Numbered from the stretch's first letter, positions 9,362 to 18,749 are shown. The stretch is 64,000 nt of DNA from Chromobacterium violaceum ATCC 12472 (GCF_000007705.1 NC_005085.1:4039752-4103751); one strand, 5' to 3'. Numbers and translations are program-made. Notes: generated by a model from the sequence alone, not told the origin.

Positions 9362-10039
9362 TCAGAACGGCGCCGGCGCCTCGAACTCCATTTCCTCGAA
9401 AGTCACCGGATGGCGCAACACCAGCCGCGACGCATGCAGCAGCAGGCGGTCGGCCTTGGCCAGCGCCTCCGGCGGCGCGTAGATGGTGTCGCCGAGGATG
9501 GGGTGGCCGGACTCCAGATTCAGCATGTGCATGCGCAGCTGGTGGGCGCGGCCGGTCTGCGGGTCCAGCTCCACCCGGCTGATGTTGCGGCCGGTATCGC
9601 GCAGAATCACCCGGTAATGGGTGATGGCTTCCTTGCCCTGGTCGAAGTCCACCTTCTGCCGCGGCCGGTTCGGCCAGTCTATGATCAGCGGCAGGTCTAT
9701 GGTGCCGCTGTTGCTCTCGATGATGCCGTCCACCACCGCGATGTAGCGCTTCTTCACCTTGCGGTCCATGAAGGCGATCGACAGCGCGCGCTGCATCTCC
9801 GGCCCGCGTCCCATCACCACCAGGCCGGAAGTATCCATGTCCAGCCTATGCACGGTCAGCGCGTCCGGATACACCTTCTGCGCGCGGCTGATCAGGCAGT
9901 CGGCCTTGTCCTCGCCGCGCCCCGGCACCGACAGCAGGCCGCTGGGCTTGTCCAGCACCAGCAGGCAATCGTCGGCGTAGATCACGTCGAGGCCGGTGTC
10001 CGGCGGCGGATTGTAATGCTCCAGGTTGTGTCTTTGCAT
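9362..10039 (-). CDS. rluA: RluA-type dual-specificity pseudouridine synthase
   Basis: A 225-residue single-domain RluA-family pseudouridine synthase with no S4 domain. The catalytic motif HRLDMDTSGLVV contains the nucleophilic aspartate. Other RluA-subfamily blocks are KPSGLLSVPGR, PLIIDWPNRPRQKV, TGRAHQLRMHM and HPILGDTIYA. E. coli RluA, which modifies 23S rRNA U746 and several tRNAs at position 32, shares these and the same length, so the same role is likely. It is a single gene, convergent with queF through a shared terminator. Confidence 0.9.
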   Translation of the reverse strand: MQRHNLEHYNPPPDTGLDVIYADDCLLVLDKPSGLLSVPGRGEDKADCLISRAQKVYPDALTVHRLDMDTSGLVVMGRGPEMQRALSIAFMDRKVKKRYIAVVDGIIESNSGTIDLPLIIDWPNRPRQKVDFDQGKEAITHYRVILRDTGRNISRVELDPQTGRAHQLRMHMLNLESGHPILGDTIYAPPEALAKADRLLLHASRLVLRHPVTFEEMEFEAPAPF

Positions 10040-10114
10040 CGAAAACGGCTTTGAAAACGGGTATTGGCGGCGATTATCGGCGCTCCGCCGGATCGAGACA
10101 AGGCCCCCTGAGTC

Positions 10115-11137
10115 TTACTTCAGATCTTCCGCGGAGGGCTCCAGCAACGACGAGAAACGCGTCAGCAGCCAGTTCAGCAGCCTGGACTGATGCTGGAAAT
10201 AGTTCCAGGTGGGCCGCTGTTCCGCCCCCAGGATGCGCTTGAACGCATAGCTGGTGGAACCCAGCTCGATCTCCGCGCAGCCCCGCGCCTCGGCTACCTC
10301 CACCGAGCGAATAAGCATGGTGGCGTAAAGGCCGTAATCATAGGCATGCAGGTAATCCAGTCCGCCAAAGGCGTTCATCATCAACGCCCCCTTGCCCAGC
10401 AACTGGCAGAAGCCGATCAGTTCGCCCTGCAGATAAAACAGCAAGTAGATGCTGCCGTCGCTGGTGCGGGTAAAGTAGTCGGGGCCGAGCCGGCCGAACT
10501 TGAGCGGCGCCTTCTCCCAGGTTTGCAGATAGAGCGCGTATATCCTGCCCAGCAAGCTGACTGGCAGCCCTTCGACCACTTCGTATCGCAAGCTGTCCGA
10601 TTTTTTCAGCTTGCGCCTGAGTCCGCGGCGACGGCTGCCTTTCAGCGAAGCGTAGTAATCGCCGCGCAAGCGGATGACGGGAACCGGCAGACCCTTCACC
10701 CTGGCGTAGCCATTCAGCGGCAGGTCTTCTCCGAATCCCTTCCAGGCGATCAGCCGCCCCTTCTGGCCCAAGCGCCGCGTCACCTCCGCGATGATTTCGG
10801 GCGTCAGCTCCCCCTCCACCCGCCCCAAGTCCGTCACCGGGTTGCCCACGCAAGCCATCGGAATGCTCAGTTTGGGCAGCCAGGCGAACAGCGGTCCCCT
10901 GGGCAACAGGATGTTCAGTTCCAGATCGGTGACGAAGTAAGGAATGCAGCACACGCGACGGCCGGCCTCCTTCGCGACGAAAAAACCCTGCCGGAACTCA
11001 GGCATGCAACCACGGGAGAACGCGCTATAGAAATCGGCGTTATCGGGATTGCCGGCGGAGAAATCGGCCGGCGGAGCAGGCAAATCTTGTAGAGTAAGCA
11101 TGGGTCGGCGCATCCAGGGTCCAAGAATGACGGCCAT
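10115..11137 (-). CDS. GNAT / FemAB-like acyltransferase-domain protein
   Basis: A 340-residue protein resembling the Acetyltransf_6 (BioF2-like, GNAT/FemAB fold) group. The C-terminal half holds LIGFCQLLGKGALMMNAFGG, YDYGLYATMLIRSVEVAEARG and ELGSTSYAFKRILGAE, the usual pattern of that fold. A basic patch SLKGSRRRGLRRKLKKSD lies near residue 175. No signal peptide or clear membrane segment is present, and the substrate is unknown. The start is uncertain: ATG 11137 is given, but in-frame ATGs at 11113 and 11101 (MLTLQDLP) are possible, none with a strong ribosome-binding site. It is a single gene, divergent from the alanyl-tRNA editing gene. Confidence 0.7.
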   Translation of the reverse strand: MAVILGPWMRRPMLTLQDLPAPPADFSAGNPDNADFYSAFSRGCMPEFRQGFFVAKEAGRRVCCIPYFVTDLELNILLPRGPLFAWLPKLSIPMACVGNPVTDLGRVEGELTPEIIAEVTRRLGQKGRLIAWKGFGEDLPLNGYARVKGLPVPVIRLRGDYYASLKGSRRRGLRRKLKKSDSLRYEVVEGLPVSLLGRIYALYLQTWEKAPLKFGRLGPDYFTRTSDGSIYLLFYLQGELIGFCQLLGKGALMMNAFGGLDYLHAYDYGLYATMLIRSVEVAEARGCAEIELGSTSYAFKRILGAEQRPTWNYFQHQSRLLNWLLTRFSSLLEPSAEDLK

Positions 11138-11208
11138 GCCCCGACCAGACCAATAATTTAGTTTTAGTTACTATAGTTCATGAAAATAGTTAAAAACAAG
11201 GAAATCAC

Positions 11209-11916
11209 ATGAGCGAACAGTTCTACGCCAATGCCTATCAAACCCGCCTCGCCACCCGCGTGCTGCGTCACGACGACGCCGGCCTGATCCTGGAAGACAC
11301 GCTGTGCTACCCGCTCGGCGGCGGCCAGCCCGGCGACAGCGCCGCGTTGACGCTGGCGGACCGCTCCGCGCTGCGCATCGCAGACACCCGCCGCGACCGC
11401 GAAACCCGGGCCATCCTGCACCAGACAGCAGGCGACGCCCGTCTCGCGCCGGGAACGGAAGTGACGCTGGAGCTGGACTGGGACCGCCGCTACCGCCACA
11501 TGCGCATCCACACCTGTCTGCATTTGCTGGGCGTGGTGGTCAAGGCCGGCGTCACCGGCGGCAACATGACCGCCGAATCGGGCCGGCTGGACTTCGCGCT
11601 GCCCGAGGGCATGGAGCTGGACAAGGAAAACATCGAGGCCGAATTGAACCGCCTGGTGGACGCCGACCTGCCCCTCGCGGTGAGGATAACCAGCGGCGAA
11701 GCGTTGAAGGCGCAGCCTGAGCTGATCCGCACCATGTCGGTGACGCCGCCGCTGCATCTGCCGGAAATCCGTCTGATCGAAATCGAAGGCGTGGATCTGC
11801 AGCCCTGCGGCGGCACCCATGTCGCGCGCACCGGCGAAGTGGGCCGGGTCAGGGTGAAGAAGATAGAAAGCAAGGGCGCGCGCAACAAGCGCGTGGTGGT
11901 GGAATTGGTCGACTGA
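11209..11916 (+). CDS. Alanyl-tRNA editing protein (AlaX-like)
   Basis: A 235-residue stand-alone editing domain related to that of AlaRS. It hydrolyses mischarged Ser-tRNA-Ala (or Gly-tRNA-Ala) in trans. The zinc ligands are the HTCLH motif (IHTCLHLLGVVV) near residue 103 and the CGGTHV motif near residue 204. CYPLGGGQPGD near residue 45 is the conserved glycine-rich block. Its length fits the AlaX group that keeps part of the N-terminal beta-barrel. An AAGGAAATCAC ribosome-binding site precedes the ATG. The MOSC gene follows 16 bases after its stop, probably in one transcript. Confidence 0.92.
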   Translation: MSEQFYANAYQTRLATRVLRHDDAGLILEDTLCYPLGGGQPGDSAALTLADRSALRIADTRRDRETRAILHQTAGDARLAPGTEVTLELDWDRRYRHMRIHTCLHLLGVVVKAGVTGGNMTAESGRLDFALPEGMELDKENIEAELNRLVDADLPLAVRITSGEALKAQPELIRTMSVTPPLHLPEIRLIEIEGVDLQPCGGTHVARTGEVGRVRVKKIESKGARNKRVVVELVD

Positions 11917-11932
11917 CGCCGGGAGAAACGCC

Positions 11933-12622
11933 ATGGACGAAACCGTGATCGGCAGCGTGCTCGCCGTTCTGGCAGGCAAAGCCGTGCCCTATGCCCGCCC
12001 CGGCGCGCTCAGCGCCATCGACAAGCAAGCCCGGAACGGACGCGCGGCGGTCGGAACGCTTGGCCTGGAAGGCGACGAGCAGGGCGATCCCCGTTACCAC
12101 GGCGGGCCGCACAAGGCGATTCACTTGTACGCTTTCGAGCATTACGCCCGCTGGCGCGACGAGATCGGCCCGCGCCAAGCGCTGAGCCGGCCCGGCGGTT
12201 TCGGCGAAAACCTGAGCACGCTGGGCGTGGACGAGCGCACGCTGTGCCTGGGCGACCGGCTGGCCATCGGCACCGCGGCGCTGGAAATCTCCCAGGGCCG
12301 CCAGCCTTGCTGGAAGCTCAACCACCGCTTCGACCAGCGCGACATGGCCCGACGGCTGCAGGACACCGGCCGCACCGGCTGGTACTGCCGGGTGCTGCAG
12401 CCCGGCGATATCGGCGCCGGCGACGACATCCGCCTGTTGGCGCGCCCCTATCCGGAATGGACGCTGGCCAGGCTCGTCGAGGCGTTCTACCGCCGCGGAC
12501 TGGAGCGGGAGCTGCTGCTGGAGATCGCCCGGCTGCCGCTGGTGGAATCGTGGCGGGCGCTGATCGAGAAACGGCTGGAAAGCGGCCAACTGGAAGACTG
12601 GAGCCGCCGGCTGGATGGATAA
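11933..12622 (+). CDS. MOSC-domain protein (YiiM-like)
   Basis: A 229-residue stand-alone MOSC domain, the molybdenum-cofactor-sulfurase C-terminal fold. YiiM-type proteins reduce N-hydroxylated substrates with Moco. Conserved features are GLEGDEQGDPRYHGGPHKAI, the GFGENLSTLG block and the cofactor-binding cysteine in SQGRQPCWKLNHRF near residue 125. The C-terminal helical extension (YPEWTLARLVEAFY) is typical of YiiM homologues. It follows the AlaX-like gene by 16 bases and ends at a strong bidirectional terminator. Substrate and physiological role are not determined by the sequence. Confidence 0.9.
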   Translation: MDETVIGSVLAVLAGKAVPYARPGALSAIDKQARNGRAAVGTLGLEGDEQGDPRYHGGPHKAIHLYAFEHYARWRDEIGPRQALSRPGGFGENLSTLGVDERTLCLGDRLAIGTAALEISQGRQPCWKLNHRFDQRDMARRLQDTGRTGWYCRVLQPGDIGAGDDIRLLARPYPEWTLARLVEAFYRRGLERELLLEIARLPLVESWRALIEKRLESGQLEDWSRRLDG

Positions 12623-12623
12623 A

Positions 12624-12653
12624 AAAAACGGAGGCCGCATGGTCTCCGTTTTT
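12624..12653. terminator. Bidirectional terminator (MOSC gene / POT transporter)
   Basis: CGGAG (12629-12633) pairs with CTCCG (12644-12648). A- and T-tracts on either side extend the stem and give a U-run in both directions. It lies between the convergent MOSC and peptide-transporter genes. Confidence 0.85.
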
Positions 12654-12669
12654 TTACTCGCGCGCCGGC

Positions 12670-14157
12670 TTAACGAGCGTCCAGCGCCATCTCGTGTTCA
12701 GGATGCGCCGGCTTCTCGTCCAGCGTCATCCGGTGCAGCCACGGCGCGATGATGATGGTCACCACCGCGATCACGCCGGTCACCACGCCGATCTGGGTGA
12801 ACACGCGGCTGTAGATCTCCAGCGTGGCCAGCGGGTTGGTCACGTTGTCCGGCGCGGCGGTCAGGCCCGCCACCCAGCCGGCGATCACCGACGACGCGGC
12901 CGAGGTCAGGAACCAGGCGCCCATGATGAAGCCCATCAGACGCTGCGGCACCAGCTGCGCCACCATCGCCAGCCCCAGGCCCGAGATCAGCAGCTCGCCC
13001 ACGCTCTGCAGCAGATAGCTCAGCACCATCCAGTTGGACGACACCAGGCCCTGCGCGTTGGCGTACTTGGCGCCCAGCGGCAGCACCAGGAAGGCACCGG
13101 CGCACAGCACCATGCCGATCGCGAACTTGTGCGGCATCGGCAGGCGATTGCCCAGCTTGTTGTAGCACAAGGCAAGCAGCGGACTGGCCAGCATGATCCA
13201 GAACGGATTCAGCGACTGGAACTGCTCCGGCTGCACCGGGATGCCGAACAGCATGTGCTCGGTGTTGTGGATGGCGAAGAAGTTCAGCGACAGCGGCATC
13301 TGGTTGTACAGCACGAAGAACACGGTTGCCTGCAGCATCAGGATGGCGGCCACGATCATCTTCTTGCGCTCCGCGCCTTTCAGCAGCAGCGTTTCCTTGA
13401 CGTACAGGCCCACCACGCCGATCGACAGCACGGCCAGCACCACGTTGGCGATGATCTCGTGCTTGAGCAGCAGCGCGGCGGCGGCGCAGGCGGCCACCAC
13501 GCCGGCCAGCACCGCCAGCCAGGTGGACAGCCTGGGCGTGCGGAAGTCGGCGTCGGAACCGTAGTTCTTCACCCAGCCTTGCATCAGGATGAAATTGGCG
13601 ACGGTGATCAGCATGCCCACCACCGACAGCGCGAAGGCGTGGGCGTAGCCGAACTGGTCGGCCAGCCACGGCGTGGCCAGCATCGACAGCAGCGAACCGA
13701 TGTTGATCGCCATGTAGTACATGGTGAAGGCGCCGTCCAGCCGCGGATCGTTCTCCTCGTAGCACTTGGACAGCAGCGACGACGGATTGGCCTTGAACAG
13801 GCCGTTGCCCACCGCGATGGTGCCCATGCCCAAGTAAAGCAGGCTGATATGCTCGGACGACGCGGTCACCATCGCGTAGCCGGCGGTCAGCACCAGCGCG
13901 CCCAGCAGGATGGTGCGCTTGGTTCCCAGCACCTTGTCGCCCAGCCAGCCGCCGACGGCGATCAGGCCATACACCAGCGCGATGAAGGAGGAGAACAGCG
14001 TGAAGGAGTCGGCCTCGCGCAGGCCCAGGGCCTTCACCAGGTAAACGGCCAGGATGCCCTGCAGGCCATAGAAACCGAAACGCTCCCAGAATTCGATCGA
14101 GAAGATCAGGTAGAACGGCTTGGGCTGGCGCAAGGGGTTGAGCGCAGACGTCGTCAT
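12670..14157 (-). CDS. POT/PTR-family proton-dependent oligopeptide transporter
   Basis: A 495-residue 12-14 helix inner-membrane symporter for di- and tripeptides. The first helix carries [19 protein letters not shown], containing the POT ExxER signature with its proton-coupling glutamate and arginine. [20 protein letters not shown] and [13 protein letters not shown] are further family blocks. The start [18 protein letters not shown] at 14157 has an AAGGAA ribosome-binding site. Upstream in-frame codons are arginine-rich and unlikely to be translated. It most resembles the DtpA/DtpB group. It is a single gene with a 422-base upstream gap and a terminator at 12624-12653. Confidence 0.93.
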   Translation of the reverse strand: MTTSALNPLRQPKPFYLIFSIEFWERFGFYGLQGILAVYLVKALGLREADSFTLFSSFIALVYGLIAVGGWLGDKVLGTKRTILLGALVLTAGYAMVTASSEHISLLYLGMGTIAVGNGLFKANPSSLLSKCYEENDPRLDGAFTMYYMAINIGSLLSMLATPWLADQFGYAHAFALSVVGMLITVANFILMQGWVKNYGSDADFRTPRLSTWLAVLAGVVAACAAAALLLKHEIIANVVLAVLSIGVVGLYVKETLLLKGAERKKMIVAAILMLQATVFFVLYNQMPLSLNFFAIHNTEHMLFGIPVQPEQFQSLNPFWIMLASPLLALCYNKLGNRLPMPHKFAIGMVLCAGAFLVLPLGAKYANAQGLVSSNWMVLSYLLQSVGELLISGLGLAMVAQLVPQRLMGFIMGAWFLTSAASSVIAGWVAGLTAAPDNVTNPLATLEIYSRVFTQIGVVTGVIAVVTIIIAPWLHRMTLDEKPAHPEHEMALDAR

Positions 14158-14579
14158 ATTGGGTTCCTTGTAATCAGAACTGCCGCGGACCCGGGAAAAG
14201 CTCCTGCGTGGCGGAATGACGGAAAGACAGGCCCCCAGGGCGCCGGCCATCGCCAGTCACGCCAGGGTGAGACAGACAGTGGTCACTACTGAAAAATAAG
14301 GCAAACTCTTGCCATCATTCGGAAAAGCACGACGAATAGCGCTTTTGCTCGACAAAAGATAGCGTTCAGGAACTATTGATGATCGAAGTTGTCGCAACTG
14401 TCAATGCCGCGGCTTGGCAATATGGAAAAATACCCGCATGGCAAGAGCGGGATTTGGAAAAGCGGCAGCATTTTACCAATCAAAACGCTTGCAAATCGAT
14501 TAAAAAAAGACAGAATACTGTTATTTTTAATTTTTAAGCAATTTAATTGCTTTTATATCAAACCACCACTCTCCCGCGC
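14158..14579. other. 422-bp intergenic region with AT-rich tract
   Basis: No convincing gene. It contains the upstream region of the peptide transporter. It has a 6-bp inverted repeat CTTTTG/CAAAAG around CTCGA at 14342-14358, flanked by TAGCG on both sides, and a strongly AT-rich stretch at about 14500-14570. In that stretch AAGCAAT (14536-14542) pairs with ATTGCTT (14546-14552). The latter could be a weak terminator for the lysR-type gene or a protein-binding site. No clear -35/-10 pair was found. Confidence 0.6.
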
Positions 14580-15497
14580 TCAGCCTCGCAAAGCCGACAG
14601 CCTGATATCCAGTTCCGACACGCGCCGCCGCAAGGCGGCGATGAAGCGCGCCGGCAGCGGCGATGCCGGACGGAATTGCGGCAGCACCAGCTGCACGGAA
14701 AACGGTATCGACTCCGCCAGCGGCCGCACTGCCAGCCCCCTCTCCGCCTCGGCCAGCGCCGTCAGCGGGTTGACGATGGCCACGCCCAGTCCCAGCCTCA
14801 CCATTTCGCACACCGAAGCCGCGCTGTGGCACGACAGCTGCAAACGGCGCGACACGCCCTCCCGCGCCAACCAGGCGTCCACCTGCTGCCGGTAGCTGTC
14901 GCTGGCCGCCAGGCTGATGAAGGACAAACCGTCAAAATCGCGCGCCTCCAGCCTGCGCTTCTCCGCCAACGGATGCCCCGCCGGCAGCACGCATAGCTCG
15001 TCGCCCTGCCACAGCGGCTGCATCTGGCAGCCGGCCGGCGCCTGCTGCTGCTCGGTCAGTCCCAGGTCGAAGCGCTGCGCGGCCAGCCACTCCTCCAGCC
15101 ACGGCGACTCCTGCGGGCTGATGTCCACGCCCACGTCGGGAAAGTCGGCGACGAAATCGGCGCAGGCCCCCGGCAGCAGCGCCTGCGCGAATACCGGCAG
15201 GCAAGCGACGGCCAGTTGGCCGCCGGCGAACTGCCGGATCGCATCCGCGCTGGCGACGATGCGCTCCAGCCCGACGAAGCTGCGCTCCACTTCGGCGAAC
15301 AGCTGCAGCGCCTGCTGGGTGGGACGCAAGCGGCCATGGCCGCGCTCGAACAGCGCCATGCCCAGCAATTGCTCGCAACGCGCCAGCTCGCGGCTGACCG
15401 TAGGCTGGGACGTGTGCAGCAAACGCGCGGCGCCGCTGACGCTGCCGCAGGTCATCACCGCCCGGAACACTTCGATATGGCGCAAGCTGATGGACAT
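14580..15497 (-). CDS. lysR: LysR-family regulator, probably of lysA
   Basis: A 305-residue LysR-type transcriptional regulator. The N-terminal winged helix-turn-helix reads LRHIEVFRAVMTCGSVSGAA then LLHTSQPTVSRELARCE. The effector domain follows from about residue 90. The start MSISLRHIEV at 15497 is chosen because the helix-turn-helix begins there. The gene is divergent from lysA, as in E. coli, where LysR activates diaminopimelate decarboxylase in response to diaminopimelate and lysine. That context is the basis for the symbol. It ends just before the AT-rich gap. Confidence 0.85.
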   Translation of the reverse strand: MSISLRHIEVFRAVMTCGSVSGAARLLHTSQPTVSRELARCEQLLGMALFERGHGRLRPTQQALQLFAEVERSFVGLERIVASADAIRQFAGGQLAVACLPVFAQALLPGACADFVADFPDVGVDISPQESPWLEEWLAAQRFDLGLTEQQQAPAGCQMQPLWQGDELCVLPAGHPLAEKRRLEARDFDGLSFISLAASDSYRQQVDAWLAREGVSRRLQLSCHSAASVCEMVRLGLGVAIVNPLTALAEAERGLAVRPLAESIPFSVQLVLPQFRPASPLPARFIAALRRRVSELDIRLSALRG

Positions 15498-15619
15498 GGA
15501 CCTCACCGTACTTTCAAACCAATCCATATCATAAATGAAAGACTGATCTAAAAATTGCTATTTTATTTTTATGTCCCGCCAGCGGATCATCGTGTGAAAC
15601 CTCAACCGGATTGCCCGCC
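15498..15619. promoter_or_regulatory. lysR/lysA divergent control region
   Basis: A 122-bp AT-rich spacer between the two start codons. It holds the imperfect dyad TCATAAATGA near 15530 and TATTTTATTTTTAT near 15560, compatible with a LysR site and a lysA -10 region. No single arrangement is decisive by eye. Confidence 0.45.
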
Positions 15620-16849
15620 ATGCACGCTTTCGACAATCGCCAGCTCGCCGACATCGCCCGCCAGTACGGCACGCCGCTATGGGTCTACCGCGCCGATACC
15701 ATCCGCGAGCGCATCGCGGAGCTGAAAGCCTTCGACACCATACGCTACGCGCAGAAGGCCAACTCCAATACCCACATCCTCAGGCTGATGCGCGCCGAGG
15801 GCGTCAAGGTGGACGCGGTGTCGCTGGGAGAGATCGAGCGCGCGCTGGCGGCCGGCTACCGCGGCGGCGGCGAACCGTCCGATATCGTGTTCACCGCCGA
15901 CGTGCTGGATCGGCCGACGCTGGCCAAGGTGATCGCCGAGAACATTCCGGTCAACGCCGGCTCCATCGACATGCTGCGGCAGCTTGGCGAAGCCGCCCCC
16001 GGCCACCCGGTCTGGCTGCGCATCAACCCCGGCTTCGGCCACGGCCACAGCCAGAAGACCAACACCGGCGGCGAAAACAGCAAGCACGGCATCTGGCATG
16101 GCGACCTGGACGAGGCGCTGCAGGCGGTGCGCCGCTTCAATCTGCGCCTGATCGGCATTCACATGCACATCGGCTCCGGCGTCGACTACGGCCATCTGGA
16201 GCAGGTATGCGGCGCGATGGTGGAGCTGGTGGCCCGGCTGGAATGCGACATCGAGGCGATCTCGGCCGGCGGCGGCCTGTCCATCCCCTACCGCGACGGC
16301 GACGCGCGCATCGACACCGCCCACTACTTCCAGCTATGGGATGCGGCGCGGCGGCGCATCGAAGCGCATCTGGGCCATCCGGTGCAGCTGGAAATCGAGC
16401 CCGGCCGCTTCCTGGTGGCCGAAGCGGGGGCGCTGCTCTCCGAGGTGCGCGCGGTGAAAAACATGGGCAGCCGCCATTTCGTGCTGGTGGACGCCGGCTT
16501 CAACGATCTGATGCGGCCGTCGCTGTACGGCAGCTATCACCGCATCTCGCTGCTGGACGCGGACGGCGCGGAAAAAACCGGCGCCGTCGACACCGTGGTG
16601 GCCGGCCCGCTGTGCGAATCCGGCGACGTGTTCACCCAGCAGGAAGGCGGCACCGTGGAAACCCGGCCGCTGCCGCCGGCGCAAGTCGGCGACCTGATGG
16701 TGTTCCACGACGCCGGCGCCTACGGCGCGACCATGTCGTCCAACTACAACAGCCGGCCGCTGCTGGCCGAGGCGCTGGTGGATGGCGGAGCCGTCCGGCA
16801 GATCCGCCGCCGCCAGACCATCGCCGAGCTGCTGGCGCTGGAGGCCTGA
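15620..16849 (+). CDS. lysA: Diaminopimelate decarboxylase
   Basis: A 409-residue PLP enzyme of fold type III that converts meso-diaminopimelate to lysine and CO2, the last step of lysine synthesis. The PLP lysine is in RYAQKANSNTH near residue 50. GGENSKHGIW, IGIHMHIGSG, SAGGGLSIPY, the EPGRFLVAEAG block and PLCESGDVF (active-site cysteine/glutamate of the dimer partner) are present. ATG 15620 is preferred; a TTG three codons upstream is in frame. The sequence looks closer to the lysA of the lysR/lysA pair than to the lppL-lysA operon type. A strong terminator follows. Confidence 0.93.
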   Translation: MHAFDNRQLADIARQYGTPLWVYRADTIRERIAELKAFDTIRYAQKANSNTHILRLMRAEGVKVDAVSLGEIERALAAGYRGGGEPSDIVFTADVLDRPTLAKVIAENIPVNAGSIDMLRQLGEAAPGHPVWLRINPGFGHGHSQKTNTGGENSKHGIWHGDLDEALQAVRRFNLRLIGIHMHIGSGVDYGHLEQVCGAMVELVARLECDIEAISAGGGLSIPYRDGDARIDTAHYFQLWDAARRRIEAHLGHPVQLEIEPGRFLVAEAGALLSEVRAVKNMGSRHFVLVDAGFNDLMRPSLYGSYHRISLLDADGAEKTGAVDTVVAGPLCESGDVFTQQEGGTVETRPLPPAQVGDLMVFHDAGAYGATMSSNYNSRPLLAEALVDGGAVRQIRRRQTIAELLALEA

Positions 16850-16865
16850 CGCCGCGCTCGGCGCG

Positions 16866-16896
16866 CGAAAAAGCCGGGCAGCGCCCGGCTTTTTCG
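16866..16896. terminator. Bidirectional terminator (lysA / BON gene)
   Basis: A 14-bp stem, arms 16866-16879 and 16883-16896, has GC-rich AGCCGGGC at its core and A/T tracts outside. It serves the convergent lysA and BON-domain genes. Confidence 0.92.
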
Positions 16897-16922
16897 CACA
16901 TTCCGTCAAACCCGGGCCGGAA

Positions 16923-17237
16923 TCAGCCCTTCTGTTCCATCTTGTTGATGACGAACTTGACGCCCGGCACCTTCTCGGCAGCCTGGCCCGCCTTGAACAT
17001 TTGCTGGTCGTCGGTCATCACGCCTTCTATGGTCACTTCGCCCTTCTTGCTGGACACTTTCAGGTCCAGCGGCTTCAGTTCCGGCTCGGCGTCCAGCGCC
17101 TGCTTGACGCTGGCGGCCAGCTGTTCGTCGGTCGGCGCGGCGACTGCGGCGTCCTCGGCGTAAACGGCATGGGCGGCGAAAGCGCCGGAGCAGGCCAGAA
17201 CGGCCAACAGCAGAGTGCGGCTTGCGATTCGTTTCAT
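16923..17237 (-). CDS. Secreted BON-domain protein
   Basis: A 104-residue periplasmic protein. Residues 1-25 (MKRIASRTLLLAVLACSGAF plus AAHAVYA) are a Sec signal peptide, probably cleaved after AYA or AEA-like residues. The remainder is a single BON domain: LAASVKQALDAEPELKPLDL, VSSKKGEVTIEGVM and the usual VPGVKFVINKM end. BON domains bind phospholipid or envelope components, as in OsmY and DolP, but this protein has only one. An AGAAA-type ribosome-binding site precedes ATG 17237. It is a single gene, probably envelope-related. Confidence 0.88.
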   Translation of the reverse strand: MKRIASRTLLLAVLACSGAFAAHAVYAEDAAVAAPTDEQLAASVKQALDAEPELKPLDLKVSSKKGEVTIEGVMTDDQQMFKAGQAAEKVPGVKFVINKMEQKG

Positions 17238-17436
17238 CGTTTTCTCCAATTTCTCGCGACCACGACCGCTCGGCATCCACGCCGGCGGCCATATCCATGG
17301 GACCCGCCCATGTTAACGATGAAACTTTTCGGTTTTGTTTCAGCTCAATGACTTCACATCTGCCCGGCATCACGCCGGGCCGCGCATCGGGTTACAATCC
17401 AGACCATCTATCACGGAAAGGCCTTCCGGCCCAAGC

Positions 17437-18696
17437 ATGAAGCAGACACTGTTGAAGAAAAGCTGGCCGCTGTGGCTGGCCTTGCTGGCGCTTGCCGGCT
17501 GCACCACCACGCCCTCCGTCACGCCCGGCGGCCCCTCCACGGGCATCCCCGCCGGCGCCGACAGCGCCAGCCCCGCCGCGCTGCCGTCCTGGAACGACCA
17601 AGCCGTCGGCGATTCGCTGCAGGGCCTGCGCCAAAGCTGCCGCACGCTGCAGAAGAAACCGGCCTGGAGCGGCGTCTGCCGCGAAGCCGGCGCGCTGGCG
17701 GACAACGACGCCGACGCCGCGCGCCGCTTCTTCGAAAACCGCTTCACCGCCTGGAAACTGCGCGACGGCGGCCGCGACAGCGGCCTGATCACCGGCTACT
17801 ACGAGCCGCTGCTCAACGGCAGCCTCAACCGCTCCGAGCGCACGCCATGGCCGGTCTACGGCGCGCCGCGCGACATGCTCAGCGTCGACGTGCCGATGAG
17901 CCAGCGCAATCGAGGCACGCTGCGCGCCAAGCAGGCCGGCCCGGGCCGGCTGGTGCTGGCGGCGGGCGGCAATATCGAGATCAATCCGGCCGACTTCCCC
18001 GCGGATCCGCGCGGCATCCGGCTGAAGGGCCGCCTGTCCGGCTCGCGGCTGCTGCCCTACTTCACCCGCGGCCAGATCAACCAGGGCAGCATCGCCGGCA
18101 GCGCGCCGGTGATCGCCTGGGTGGAGGACCCGGTGGAGCTGTTCTTCCTGCAGGTGCAGGGCTCCGGCCGCATCCAGCTCGACGACGGCAGCTTCCTGCA
18201 CGTCGGTTTCGCCGACCAAAACGGCTATCCCTACCAGTCGATCGGCAAATGGCTGGTGGACAAGGGCGAGATGACGCTGGGACAAGCGTCGATGCAGGGG
18301 ATCAAGGACTGGCTGGCGAAAAACCCGCAGCGCCGCGACGAGCTGCTGGCCGTCAATCAGAGCTACATCTTCTTCAAGCCGCTGCCCGGCGACAACGGCG
18401 GGCCGATCGGCGCGCTGGGGGTGCCGCTGACCGGCGGCTACAGCATCGCGGTGGACCCGCGCTACATCCCGCTGGGCGCGCCGGTCTACCTGTCCACGAC
18501 CTGGCCTCACTCCAGCGAGCCGCTGGTGCGGCTGGTGCACGCACAGGACACCGGCAGCGCGATCAAGGGCGCGCTGCGCGCCGACCTGTTCTGGGGCTAC
18601 GGCACCGAGGCCGGCATGTACGCGGGCCGGATGAAGCAACAGGGCAGCCTGTGGCTGCTGCTGCCCAAGGGCGTGTCGCCCGGCGCCTCGCTGTAG
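17437..18696 (+). CDS. mltA: Membrane-bound lytic murein transglycosylase A
   Basis: A 419-residue outer-membrane lipoprotein that cleaves the glycan strands of peptidoglycan to 1,6-anhydro products. The signal peptide ends in the lipobox LALAGC with the lipidated cysteine near residue 21. The MltA barrel begins near GLITGYYEPLLNGS and contains FFLQVQGSGRIQLDDGS. The C-terminal 3D domain carries HAQDTGSAIKGALRADLFWG, whose aspartates include the catalytic one. A TACAAT -10-like element lies at 17393-17398, and a perfect GCCCGGC/GCCGGGC dyad lies at 17362-17380 upstream. The start is fixed by the signal peptide. Confidence 0.95.
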   Translation: MKQTLLKKSWPLWLALLALAGCTTTPSVTPGGPSTGIPAGADSASPAALPSWNDQAVGDSLQGLRQSCRTLQKKPAWSGVCREAGALADNDADAARRFFENRFTAWKLRDGGRDSGLITGYYEPLLNGSLNRSERTPWPVYGAPRDMLSVDVPMSQRNRGTLRAKQAGPGRLVLAAGGNIEINPADFPADPRGIRLKGRLSGSRLLPYFTRGQINQGSIAGSAPVIAWVEDPVELFFLQVQGSGRIQLDDGSFLHVGFADQNGYPYQSIGKWLVDKGEMTLGQASMQGIKDWLAKNPQRRDELLAVNQSYIFFKPLPGDNGGPIGALGVPLTGGYSIAVDPRYIPLGAPVYLSTTWPHSSEPLVRLVHAQDTGSAIKGALRADLFWGYGTEAGMYAGRMKQQGSLWLLLPKGVSPGASL

Positions 18697-18749
18697 CGCG
18701 AAGCAAGACAAACGGGGCCTAGCGGCCCCGCTCCGCTTTCCCTCGCGGC

